Positions 1-8,800 of a DNA stretch of 53,281 nucleotides are shown in pieces; positions within the stretch are counted from its first letter, which is position 1; each line of letters begins with the position of its first letter. The notes beneath the pieces are model-generated. The model was not told the DNA's origin, ran no database searches, and saw only the letters and a list, made by a program, of their open reading frames with translations. Both the position numbers and the translations under genes were made by a program. Origin of the DNA: DATKZH01 sp964475955 (GTDB lineage Bacteria > Planctomycetota > Planctomycetia > Pirellulales > Thermoguttaceae); the NCBI GenBank assembly GCA_964475955.1, contig CAYYZY010000029.1, positions 1 to 53,281 on the forward strand. The letters are read 5' to 3'.

Positions 1-55
<55 letters not shown>

Positions 56-65
56 GAACCCGGCC

Positions 66-89
66 AATCCAGACGGCGACGTCCGGATT
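66..89 (+). other. Hairpin just after 16S rRNA
   Basis: An inverted repeat (AATCCAGACG / CGTCCGGATT, one mismatch, GCGA loop) begins about 17 bases after the 16S 3' end. It could be part of a processing stem for the 16S precursor; that role is inference. Confidence 0.4.
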
Positions 90-181
90 GAGCCTTATGG
101 GGCCGGTCCCTCGACTGGCGGCAAGAAACACACAACTCCCTCCGATTTAACCCCGGGGGGAGATCGCTGCCAAATTCATCG

Positions 182-224
182 CCGGCCCGGCCCAGGTTCG
201 CCCTGTGCCGGGCCGGTTCTTTTT
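182..224 (+). terminator. Rho-independent terminator of the 16S transcript
   Basis: A perfect 10-bp stem (CCGGCCCGGC at 182-191 with GCCGGGCCGG at 207-216) is followed directly by TTCTTTTT. It lies about 135 bases after the 16S end, consistent with a 16S gene transcribed without a 23S gene behind it. Confidence 0.85.
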
Positions 225-293
225 GCGCTTTCGGTAGAGAGCCGAACCGCTCCGTATCGAGTCTCTGTTGCGGAAAGCGCCGAAGATCGTAGG

Positions 294-311
294 GTGCGTG
301 CTTGCACGCAC
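294..311. repeat. Short perfect palindrome
   Basis: GTGCGTGC and GCACGCAC are separated by TT, giving an 8-bp stem. It sits in the otherwise gene-free stretch 50-416 between the 16S gene and the minus-strand gene ending at 417. Nothing else is recognisable there apart from the 16S hairpin and terminator. Confidence 0.4.
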
Positions 312-416
312 GCGATTCCCGAGGAAAACGAGGCTAAGAGATCGGTTCTCGACACATAGTCCCGTAGCCATTCTCATCGGGGAGGGACTTCCTCCTACGA
401 CCGTATCCAGCGACTT

Positions 417-1400
417 CTACTTTGCCATCGCGGCCAAGTAGGCCTTGATGGGCTCCAACCGTTCGACAGCGTTCACAACCGCTCTCTCTGCTTCATCGCG
501 GCGCGGCATGGCGTTCCAGTCCCATAGCCTGACGGCGATGGAGACCACGGGAATGATACGGGGTTCCTTGAGGCGTTCGCGTGCGTACTCCAGTCCCTTG
601 GAGAGGGCCGCTTCGTCGTGCGGCAACTGGCGATGCTCGGAGGGGGCGCCCAGCTTGCCAAACGTGTCTCGCTGGACCACGGAAAGGCTCGTTGTTACGT
701 CCAAGCCAGCAAGAAGCTGCGCGAGGCGGCGTGCTTTGATGTTGCGGTAGACGTGCCGCCACAAGGGTTTCCGGTCAATCCAGATGTGGAGTTGGGCTTT
801 CTTGGACTTCCCATTTGCGACCATCATGAACTGGACAGGATCTGTAGTGTGGATGCCGTACGAGGGGAAGCCCGCTGCGTCGGTCGTCTTGTCCCCTCCG
901 GAATGATGCTCCTGGGGGTTCTCGTCCTTCCACCGTTCCCGGCCAAGCACGCAAAGCAGCCCGGCATGGCGGATGATCTGGTTGAACTCGTTCTGGTAGC
1001 AACGAGGCGAAAACGCGGGGGCGACGATCTCGGTCGCTGACGTTGGCGTGGCATGGATGTAACCCAAGCCAAGTTGCCGAAGCGGATTCTCCGCGAAAGC
1101 CAGGTCCTCTCGGGGTACCTCGGCGGCTACCGACACGCGGGGGACGTAAAGCTGGTACTCGATGGACTGCCCCAGCGCCGTGAGCGTATCGGCGGGCGAG
1201 GCCCCCTGCTTGGCTTCAACGGCCCAGGCATCGAGGTCACCGTCCTCCGTCCACCGGAAGCCCAGCAGATCCAGGATGCGCTTGCGGCGAGTCAGCGGGG
1301 AGAACGTCTTGAACTGACAGATGACGGCGTACCCGCGGCGTTTCATCAACTCCTGGATCGCCGGGTAAAGGTCTTTCTCCTGGTGGGCAAGTTCGTTCAT
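417..1400 (-). CDS. Hypothetical protein with possible PD-(D/E)XK nuclease-like N-terminus
   Basis: 327 residues, ATG start. I do not recognise a named family. The N-terminal part (HQEKDLYPAIQELMKRRGY, then ILDLLGF around D44 and AVEAKQG with E62 and K64) resembles the restriction-endonuclease-like fold, in which an Asp is followed by an E-x-K. The remaining 260 residues have no motif I can assign. There is no signal peptide or membrane segment. It is transcribed toward the 16S gene. The nuclease suggestion rests on three residues and spacing only, so it is weak; a profile comparison against the PD-(D/E)XK clan would decide. Confidence 0.6.
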   Translation of the reverse strand: MNELAHQEKDLYPAIQELMKRRGYAVICQFKTFSPLTRRKRILDLLGFRWTEDGDLDAWAVEAKQGASPADTLTALGQSIEYQLYVPRVSVAAEVPREDLAFAENPLRQLGLGYIHATPTSATEIVAPAFSPRCYQNEFNQIIRHAGLLCVLGRERWKDENPQEHHSGGDKTTDAAGFPSYGIHTTDPVQFMMVANGKSKKAQLHIWIDRKPLWRHVYRNIKARRLAQLLAGLDVTTSLSVVQRDTFGKLGAPSEHRQLPHDEAALSKGLEYARERLKEPRIIPVVSIAVRLWDWNAMPRRDEAERAVVNAVERLEPIKAYLAAMAK

Positions 1401-1475
1401 GGCGTGCCCTCGAAGGCTGGCGCAATCTCGATCAGCATATACCGACTAGGCGGTTCCAACAACGGGTACGGCTGG

Positions 1476-1565
1476 TGGCGTGCCGTCACGCGGCGCAAGC
1501 CGCGGGTCGGCATGTGCTCTGGGCGAATATGCTGACCCGACGCTGCGCGTCGTGACAGCATGCCA
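1476..1565. repeat. Large nested palindrome (REP-like element)
   Basis: The arm at 1476-1514 is an imperfect reverse complement of 1529-1565, with a loop of about 14 bases. Each arm contains its own smaller inverted repeat, such as GACGCTGCGCGTC in the right arm and CCGCGGCTTGCGCCGCG in the left arm on the minus strand. It lies between the truncated reading frame ending at 1572 and the gene starting at 1400. Confidence 0.7.
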
Positions 1566-1571
1566 CCCTCT

Positions 1572-1625
1572 CTACTCGGCGCCCACAACCACCAGCCCCT
1601 GCCACGGATGGAACGAGAAGCTCAT
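1572..1625 (-). pseudogene. Truncated start of a small coupled gene (possible retropepsin-like protein)
   Basis: An ATG at 1625 overlaps the TGA of the upstream gene in an ATGA arrangement, so a second gene should start here. Its frame reads 17 residues (MSFSFHPWQGLVVVGAE) and stops at 1572, a few bases before the large palindrome at 1476-1565. From memory, this N-terminus resembles planctomycete retropepsin-like aspartic proteases encoded directly behind the same small protein; I could not verify it. The likeliest reading is a gene interrupted or deleted at the repeat. Confidence 0.5.
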
Positions 1626-1849
1626 AGCACGATCGCCGTGTCGTCGCGCATCGTTCCGGTGAAGAGCATCGCAAACCGCTTGGGGCGCAGCTCGATCGCC
1701 TTGCGGTAGACCTCTTCTCGGTCCTTGCTGTGGAAAAGAACACTTCCCGCCTGAACGTCCAGCGCGTCGTTCAACTGCGGCTCTTCCACCAGTACCCACT
1801 CCGACGCAAACTGCGCTTCGATCTCCGCCAAGGTGAGGATTTCGCTCAT
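1622..1849 (-). CDS. Small conserved hypothetical protein
   Basis: 75 residues from ATG at 1849; a GTG one codon earlier is possible. It is soluble and acidic, beginning MSEILTLAEIEAQF and ending in a compact beta-rich sequence (FAMLFTGTMRDDTAIVL). There is no known domain that I can name. Its stop overlaps the start of a truncated reading frame in an ATGA junction, so the two were probably co-translated. Related small proteins coupled to an aspartic-protease-like gene are, as I recall, common in planctomycetes. Function unknown. Confidence 0.7.
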   Translation of the reverse strand: MSEILTLAEIEAQFASEWVLVEEPQLNDALDVQAGSVLFHSKDREEVYRKAIELRPKRFAMLFTGTMRDDTAIVL

Positions 1850-1934
1850 CACGCAACCCCATCGGAAAAGGACGCACGGGATCGGCTTCTATCCCACACA
1901 ATGTAACGGGAACAAGCACGCGATTCCAGCCATC

Positions 1935-2085
1935 CGCTGAGCGAGTAGTGGTACAGGTTGGCGGTATTGACACAAGCCCAAAGCGCCAGCGAGGAACGAA
2001 ATCGCCTTCCTCGCTTGCGCTTCGGGCTTGTGTGACGATCCGTCAGGACGTGAAATTCGCCAAGATGTACCACTACCGCTGAGCG
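1935..2085. repeat. Long inverted repeat with CCTCGCTTGCGCTTCGGG core
   Basis: The outer arms at 1935-1964 and 2056-2085 share TAGTGGTACA and TTGGCG in opposite orientation. The inner arms at 1970-1992 and 2010-2033 carry ACACAAGCCC...GCGAGG and its complement. The core matches that of the repeats at 14363, 25222 and 43815 in this window. It fills the space between the small gene starting at 1849 and the rluD-like stop at 2094. Confidence 0.7.
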
Positions 2086-2093
2086 CCATGCCC

Positions 2094-3092
2094 TCACGCG
2101 GCACGATACGCCCGCAGCTCCGCCAGCACCGCCGCCATATCGTCGGGCAGCGGGGCTTCGATTCGGATCGGCTCGGCCGTGTCGGGATGGGTGAACGCGA
2201 TGCGCCAGGCGTGAAGGGCCTGGCGGTCCAAAAGCACCAAGTCGTCTTGCGGAACGCGCCGGATTTCGCCGCGGGTGATGCGCGCACGCCCGCCGTACTG
2301 GCGGTCGCACAGGACGGGGCAGCCGACGTGGTTCAAATGGACGCGGATCTGGTGGGTGCGGCCCGTCTTGGGCAACGCGACGACGGCGGCGAACCCGTCG
2401 AACCGCTCGAGTACCTCGTAGAAGGTCTCCGCGGTGCGGCTCGTCGCGTCGTCGCGGCGGATGGCCATCTTCTCGCGGTGCGTGGGGTGGACGCCGATGG
2501 GCCGATCGATCACGTCGCGATCCCGCTCGGGACGCCCCGAAACCAGCGCGAAGTACTCCTTGCGCATCGTGCGGTCGCGGAACTGGGCGGCCAGCTTCCC
2601 GTGCGCCAGGTCGTGCTTGGCCACGAGGATCGCCCCGCTCGTGTCGCGGTCGAGCCGGTGAACGATCCCCGGGCGCGTGGGGCCGCCGCTGGTGCTCAGC
2701 TTGCCGCCGAAGTGATACTGAAGGGCGCTGGCCAGCGTGCCCGACCAGTGGCCGCGCGCCGGGTGGACGACCATGCCGGGTGGCTTGTTGACGACGGCCA
2801 GCCAGTCGTCGTCGTAGAGCACGTCGAGCGGGAGCTCCTCGGGACTGGGAGCTTCACGGGGGATCTCGGGCAGCACGACGCGCACGCGCTGGCCGGGCTT
2901 CAACCGGTAGCTGGGCTTGCCGCCCCGCTCGTCGTCGATGCGCACGCCCCCCGCGTTGATCACGCGGCGAAGGTGCACCCGGCTGTAGTCGGGGAAATGG
3001 TGGACCAGGAAGAGGTCGAGCCGCCAGCCCGCCTCGTCGACCGACGCGACCAGCTCGATCGGCTCCGACGACAGATTCTCCGGTGTTGCCAT
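2094..3092 (-). CDS. rluD: RluA/RluD-family 23S rRNA pseudouridine synthase
   Basis: 332 residues. It isomerises specific uridines in rRNA to pseudouridine in the cytoplasm. An N-terminal S4 RNA-binding domain (about 19-75, DLFLVHHFPDYSRVHLRRVI) precedes the catalytic domain. The family signature HRLDRDTSG contains catalytic Asp148, and the C-terminal GRTHQIRVHL motif is intact. Length is normal for RluD (about 320-330). The S4 domain and overall size fit RluD or RluC-like enzymes (helix 69 positions in E. coli RluD), but the exact target uridines cannot be read from sequence. The start is an ATG just downstream of the TPR-like gene, separated by 35 bases on the same strand, so the two may be co-transcribed. 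Confidence 0.93.
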   Translation of the reverse strand: MATPENLSSEPIELVASVDEAGWRLDLFLVHHFPDYSRVHLRRVINAGGVRIDDERGGKPSYRLKPGQRVRVVLPEIPREAPSPEELPLDVLYDDDWLAVVNKPPGMVVHPARGHWSGTLASALQYHFGGKLSTSGGPTRPGIVHRLDRDTSGAILVAKHDLAHGKLAAQFRDRTMRKEYFALVSGRPERDRDVIDRPIGVHPTHREKMAIRRDDATSRTAETFYEVLERFDGFAAVVALPKTGRTHQIRVHLNHVGCPVLCDRQYGGRARITRGEIRRVPQDDLVLLDRQALHAWRIAFTHPDTAEPIRIEAPLPDDMAAVLAELRAYRAA

Positions 3093-3127
3093 GGCGGTTT
3101 TGGAAACCGAGGCACGACACGCCTGCC

Positions 3128-4198
3128 CTACGGTGCCTCGCCCGGCTCCTTGGCCTCGCCCGGCTTCGAAGCGGCGGGCTCGGTCTTGGCCGCGGGCTCT
3201 TCGGGGAGCGCCTTTTCCGTCGGGCCGGGTTCGGCCTCGGGCGTCTTCGGGGCGGCCTGTTCGGAATCGGCGGGCGGTTCGGCCGGCGTGATAGGCAGCG
3301 TCCCCGGCAGGGCGGGGCCCGGCAACTCCATGCCCTCAATTGGTTCGGCGCCCGTTTCGTGGCCTTCGGCCGAGGGCGCGACTTCGTCTTCGGGGATCGC
3401 GTCGCCCTCGAACTCGGCAGGCGGCATGTCGGGAAGCGCGGGGAGGCCTGTCGGGTCGTCAGAGAGCGAGTTTAGGCTGAACGGGGGACGCTCGCCGGTA
3501 ACGCCCGGGATGTCGGCCGCGGCGGGTTGCGGGTCGAAATCGGTGGCGAACTTGTCGTAGAACTCCTTGATGTCTTCCCGATTCAGTTCCTCGACTCGCC
3601 TGGCGGCCATCTGCACGTACGGCCCGTTGGGCCATTCGTCGAGGAGCTTTTCGTACTGTTCGATGGCTTTCTCGCGCGGGCCCTTGAATTGGCTCGATCC
3701 TCCGTCGGCCGATCCGCCTCCCGAAGCCTCGGTTCCCGCCAGGGCCTCGTAGGCGCGCGCGAGGCCGAAAGTGGCCCGCTCGCGCAACGCGGCCTCCGGG
3801 CTTTGCTGCTGGACGTCCTCGTAATGGCGGATTGCCTCCTGCAAGTTGTCGATCGCCTTGGACTTGTTCTCGAAGAGCTGCTGGCACGCGTTGCCCAGGT
3901 AGACGTCGCCGGCCAACAGGGTGGCCCAATCCGCCGCTTGGGAGTCGGGATTCAGAGCCGCGGCCTTTTCGAAGGACTCGGGGTCCCCCGTGGTGAGCCC
4001 CTGGTAGACGCCCGCCCACGCCGCGACGGCCTGCTCGGTTGACTGCCGGTTCCACCAGACGTACGCCAAGACGGCCAATATGACCAACAGCACGCCGAGC
4101 AGCACGGCGTTTCCGTACGGCTTCGCCTTCTCGATCCACTTGGCAAGCCGTGCCGACAGCTCGTTCTGCTGCAATTTGTGCCGCTCTTCGGCTCTCAT
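3128..4198 (-). CDS. Membrane-anchored TPR-like protein (YfgM-like)
   Basis: 356 residues. A short cytoplasmic N-terminus (MRAEERHKLQQNELSARLAKW) is followed by one transmembrane segment at about 30-49. A helical repeat region (about 55-215) with TPR-like pairs follows (FGLARAYEAL, EKAIEQYEKLLDEWP), resembling the YfgM/tetratricopeptide-like family of envelope proteins. The last 140 residues are a Pro/Glu/Ala-rich low-complexity tail. The N-in topology would place the repeats in the periplasm. The likely role is a scaffold or chaperone-like partner in the envelope, inferred from family only. It lies upstream of the pseudouridine synthase gene on the same strand. Confidence 0.75.
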   Translation of the reverse strand: MRAEERHKLQQNELSARLAKWIEKAKPYGNAVLLGVLLVILAVLAYVWWNRQSTEQAVAAWAGVYQGLTTGDPESFEKAAALNPDSQAADWATLLAGDVYLGNACQQLFENKSKAIDNLQEAIRHYEDVQQQSPEAALRERATFGLARAYEALAGTEASGGGSADGGSSQFKGPREKAIEQYEKLLDEWPNGPYVQMAARRVEELNREDIKEFYDKFATDFDPQPAAADIPGVTGERPPFSLNSLSDDPTGLPALPDMPPAEFEGDAIPEDEVAPSAEGHETGAEPIEGMELPGPALPGTLPITPAEPPADSEQAAPKTPEAEPGPTEKALPEEPAAKTEPAASKPGEAKEPGEAP

Positions 4199-4287
4199 CC
4201 CAGGTCCACCTCACGGGTATCGAACTCCGCGGCGGCTTCCGAGGCACTCGGATTCGCCCCGCGCTTCCCATTTTCGCCAAAACGTAG

Positions 4288-4317
4288 AGTATAGGGCCCC
4301 TGATTCGCGCCGGTCAA
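4288..4317 (-). promoter_or_regulatory. Sigma70-type promoter for the TPR-like gene
   Basis: Read on the minus strand: TTGACC (4317-4312), an 18-base spacer, then TATACT (4293-4288), about 90 bases upstream of the ATG at 4198. Both boxes are close to consensus. The rest of the gap 4199-4604 shows no gene; its right part leads to the plus-strand gene, whose GGAGG ribosome-binding site precedes the ATG at 4605. Confidence 0.65.
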
Positions 4318-4604
4318 GAAGGGAAAAGCGGTGGGCAGGCCGCATTTCCCCTCGCGCTCGGACGGCAACCTCGACGTGCGGCTCGGCAAACGGAAAGGAA
4401 TTCGAGTCCACCTTTTCTTCCCACACTTTGCATATTTACAGGCCGGGCGCGACGAATCGAGCGGAGATGCCCCCCGTCGACGGCGAGAACCGACGTAGAA
4501 CGATTTCTCGATGGGCGTTACACTACGCCGCCTTATGTCGACTCCGCGACGTCGGTTTGCGGGGTGGATCGCCAAGTGGGGGCCTCACAAGCAGGAGGGG
4601 TCAG

Positions 4605-5837
4605 ATGTCGACCTGGCCGTTTCGGTTCGTTCACGCCGCAGACTTCCACCTCGAGCGGCCGCCGTTCGGTGTGACCGAGGTCCCCGACCACCTTCGTGGC
4701 CTGTTCACCGACGCGGTTTACCGGTCGGCCGAACGCGTGTTCGACGCGACGATCTCCCAGCAGGCCGAGTTCCTCGTGCTTTCCGGCGGGCTGCTCGACC
4801 CGCGATGGACGGGGCCTCGCGGTCTGCTGTTCCTGGTCGAGCAATTCCGGCGCCTGGCCGAACGGGAGATCCCGGTCTACTGGGTCGGCGGACGCGTCGA
4901 CCCGCCCCACGCGTGGCCCTCCGCGCTGCGTCTGCCCGGCAACGTCCACCTGTTCTCCTCGGAGCGTGCGCAGGAATTCGTGCACCAGCGCGACGCCGCC
5001 CCGCTGGCCCGGCTGATCGGCGTGAGCCGCGCGCCGAACCGACGCGTTCGCGTGTCGGCGTTCGATCCCGACCCGGGCGGGCTCTTCTCGATCGCCCTGG
5101 TGCATGGAAGGCCGGATGCCGAATCGCTGGCTGCCCGCGGAATCGACTACTGGGCGCTGGGGGGCAGCCCAACGCGAAGCACGCTGTTCAGCTCGCCCCA
5201 CGTGGCCCACTATCCCGGCAGCCCGCAGGGCCGTCACCCCGAAGAGTGCGGTTTGCACGGCTGCACGCTGGTTCAAGTCGATCCCGATCGCGCCGCGCGC
5301 ACCAAGCTGGTGCCTACCGACGTGATGCGATGGCTGAGCGAGCAGGTCGCCGTCGACGAGAGCACCACGCGAGAAAACCTCGAAGCGTCGTTGCACGAGC
5401 GGATCGAGCAGGCCGCGGAGACGAACCCGGGTGTCGACCTGTTGGTCTCGTGGACCATCGTGGGCGAAGGACCGCTGATCGCCGAGCTGCGCGAAGGACC
5501 GCTCGCCGGGCAGATTCTCGAGATGCTGCGCACGGCCCACGGTTTCGGGCCGCCGGCCGCGTGGAGCCTTTCGCTCGAGGCGGAGCCCATGGCGGTGCTT
5601 CCACCCGAGTGGTACGAGCAGGAGACGATCCGCGGCGATTTCCTGCGCGAGCTCCGTTGCTACCAGAGGGATCCGTCGGCGTCCCTCGATTTGCCTTCGT
5701 ACCTGGCCGAAGGGCAACTGGCCGGCGCGTTGGCTGCGGTCGCCGAGCTTCCCGATCGGTCGGTGCGGGACCGGGTGCTGCGCGAGGCGGCCATGTTGGG
5801 GGTCGAACTGTTAAGCGAGGAGGAAACCGAGCCGTGA
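4605..5837 (+). CDS. SbcD/YhaO-like metallophosphoesterase, probably catalytically degenerate
   Basis: 410 residues from ATG at 4605, preceded by GGAGG; the frame is open further upstream but that part is not coding-like. It has the layout of the SbcD/Mre11/YhaO family, and the first motif D-x-H is kept (Asp13, His15). Family motifs that should ligate two metals are altered: GD becomes GG (61-62, in VLSGGLLD), GNHD becomes GGRVD (95-99), and GHxH becomes GGSPT (186-190). The single His167 (ALVHGR) remains. A normal two-metal nuclease active site is therefore unlikely. Its stop overlaps the GTG start of the SMC-like ATPase, so the two are translationally coupled and probably form a complex. 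A structural or regulatory role for this subunit is inference. Confidence 0.85.
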   Translation: MSTWPFRFVHAADFHLERPPFGVTEVPDHLRGLFTDAVYRSAERVFDATISQQAEFLVLSGGLLDPRWTGPRGLLFLVEQFRRLAEREIPVYWVGGRVDPPHAWPSALRLPGNVHLFSSERAQEFVHQRDAAPLARLIGVSRAPNRRVRVSAFDPDPGGLFSIALVHGRPDAESLAARGIDYWALGGSPTRSTLFSSPHVAHYPGSPQGRHPEECGLHGCTLVQVDPDRAARTKLVPTDVMRWLSEQVAVDESTTRENLEASLHERIEQAAETNPGVDLLVSWTIVGEGPLIAELREGPLAGQILEMLRTAHGFGPPAAWSLSLEAEPMAVLPPEWYEQETIRGDFLRELRCYQRDPSASLDLPSYLAEGQLAGALAAVAELPDRSVRDRVLREAAMLGVELLSEEETEP

Positions 5838-8800
5838 AAATCACAGGACTGGAAGTCGACGGTTTCGGTGTCTGGAGTGGGCTGAAGCTCGATCCGCTGT
5901 CGGAAGAGCTGAACGTCTTCTTCGGGCCGAACGAGGCCGGCAAGACCACGCTGATGCAGTTCATCCGGTCGGTGCTCTACGGCTTCACGCCCGAGCGCAG
6001 CCGCTACGTTCCGCCGGTTCACGGCGGGCGGCCTGGGGGTGCGGTCCACGTGGTCGGCCCCAACGGCCGCTTCCAGGTGAGCCGCCATCCCAACGAAGAG
6101 GGCGGCGAGGAGCTCTTCCTGGAAGCTCCCGACGGAACGCGGCAGGGCGGCCACCTGCTGAAGGTGCTCCTGGCGAACGTCGACGAAGCGATCTTCAACA
6201 ACGTGTTCGCCGTGGGGCTCGACGAGTTGCACGCGCTCCGCGCGCTCGACGACACGGAAGCCGCCTCGCTCCTCTACAGCCTGAGCGCGGGACTCGACCG
6301 CGTCGCCCTGGTCGACGTGCTCGAAGGGCTGGAGTCCTCGCGAGAGCAACTGCTCCGCGCCGACGGGCGGCCGTGCCGCATTACGGAATTGTATGCCGAA
6401 CGCGAGAAGCTCCGCGCGGAACTGGGCCAACTCGACGAGCGCACGCACCGCTACCTCCGCCTGACCGCCGAGCGCGAGCAGCTCGAGCGCGAGGCGGCCC
6501 GGCTCGAAGAAGACGTCAACCAGCTCCGCTACGACGCCCGCGTGCTGGAGATCGCCGCGGTCGTGGGCGATCGATGGGCACAGCGCGCGCAGTTGGACGA
6601 GCGGCTGCGCGCCATGGGCCGGTTCGACGCGCTGCCCGAAGGGGCCGTCGAGCAGCTCGATGCGGTGACGGCCTCACTGGCCAAGGGCAACGCCCGGATG
6701 AGCCAACTGCGCGAGGCCTGGGACCAGCTCCGCGCCGAGGCGGGGGAGTTGAAGCCCAACAAGGCCCTGTGCCGACTGGGGCCGCGGATCGAGGCCCTTG
6801 GCGAACAGACGGCGTGGATCATGACGCTCCAGAGCCGCGGCTCGGAGCTGGAGACCGAAATCACCGACCTCGAAGCCCAGTTGGCCGCGGAGCAGTCGCG
6901 ATTCGGGCTGGGGAAACAGGCCGGAGGCGAGGCAATCCCCACGCTCACCTCGCACTCGCTCCGCGTGCTGCGCGACCCGGCGCGCGAGCTGCGCCGGTGC
7001 CGCCAACGCAAAGAGGAGGCGGAAGGCCAGGCCGCCACCGCGAGCGAAAAGGCCCGGTCGCTGGCCGATCGGATCGACGCCGCGCTGACGGCCCGAAACG
7101 AAACCGACCTGGCCGAGGCGATGGACCGGGTGGGCGGCTTGGTGGCGCAGCTCCGTCGCCGCGCCCATCTCGACCAGCGGCTCGACCGGATGGACCGCCA
7201 TCAGGCCGAACTCGAGGAAGAGAGCCGCGATTTGCTCCAGCGGCAGGTGCTGCCCGGCGGGTTGTTGATGGCCCTGGGGGGCGTGTTCGTGGCCAGCGTG
7301 ATGATGATCCTGGCGGGCGCGGTTGGCCTGTTCGCTTCGACCTCGGTGATCGGCGCGTTCGCCTGGCCGTTGGCGTTGTTGGGGCTCGCGGGGCTTGGAG
7401 CCGCGGTGGCCACGAAGCTCGTGCTGGAGCGGTCGAACGCCCGGCGGCTCGACGCCTGCCAGGAGCAGCTCGGCATGCTCAAGCTTCAGATCACCGAGGC
7501 CCGGCAGGAGCACGAGGCGCTCGACGAGCAGTTGTCGACCGGTGACGGCTCGGTGTCGGCCCGGCTCCGCGCGGCCGAGGAGGAACTCGCCGAACTGGAG
7601 GAACTGGTGCCGCTCGACGCCCAGCGCAAGGCCTCCGAGCAGGAAGCCGAGGCGGCCGCCACGCGCGCCCGCCAGGCCGAGGGCGAACTGAAAGCGGCGC
7701 GGCGTCGTTGGCAACAGGCACTTCACGCGCTCGGGCTTCCCACGCGCCTCTCGCCCAAACAGGTCCGCGATCTGACGACCCGCTCCGGCTCCATCGGCGA
7801 GCTGCGGCGCCGGCTGGAGTCGCGTTACGAGGAATACGAGGCGCGCCGCGGAGAGCTGGAGGCCCTCACCGAGCGGGTCCGTCTTCTGGCCGCCGAAGCC
7901 GGTCTGCCGGCCTCCGAGGACGGTCCCACCGAGCAGGTCCGCACGTTGACCGAGCGGCTCAGCGAGGAGGAGACGCGGCTCAAGCGCCGCGAGTCGCTGC
8001 GCGGCCGGGCCCGGCAGCTTCGCCGCAAGCGGGCCAAGTGCCAACGGGCAATTCGCCGGCTCAAGTACCGCCGGCAGGAAATCCTCCGCCAGGCGGGCGC
8101 CGTCGACGAGCACGGCTTCCGCGAGCGGGCCGCCGAGGCCGCCAGGGCGCTCGAGCTGCGCCGTCAGAGGGATACGCTGGCGCGCGAGATCGACGCCGCC
8201 ATCGCCGGCCACTGCCCGGAAGAGGTCGTCGCCGAGCAGCTCCAGGGCGATCGCCTCCAGAGCCTCGAAATGCGGTACGAACAGATCGAAAAGCGGCTCC
8301 GGGCCTGCGAGGCGAAACTCCAAGAGAAGTTCGAGCAACGGGGGACGCTCGGCGAGCAGTTGCGAGCCCTCGCCGACGACCGCCAGACGGCCGCCAAGCA
8401 GCTCGATCTGGCCATGGTCGACCAGCGATTGCGCGAGGCGGTACACCGATGGCGCGTGCTGGCCGTCACGGGCCGCATCCTCACAACGATCCGCACCCGC
8501 TACGAGCAGGAGCGTCAGCCGGAAACGCTCCAAGAGGCCTCCGTGTACCTGGAACGTCTGACCGAGGGGCGCTACGTCCGCGTTTGGACGCCGCTGGACG
8601 AAGACGTCCTCCTGGTCGACGACGCGCAGGGCAGTTCGCTTCCCCTCGAGATCCTTTCCCGTGGGGGGCGCGAACAACTGTTCCTCGCCCTGCGGCTCGC
8701 CTTGGCGGCCTGTTTCGCCCGACGCGGGGCCGCGCTGCCCGTCGTTCTCGACGACGTGTTGGTGAACTTCGACAGCGCCCGGGCGAAGGCCGCGGTCGCC

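Noticed and set aside
4511..5833. N-terminal extension of the SbcC-like frame
   Set aside because: The region is an out-of-phase reading of the SbcD-like gene; the ATPase family start (ITGLEVDGFG) lies at the GTG 5834.
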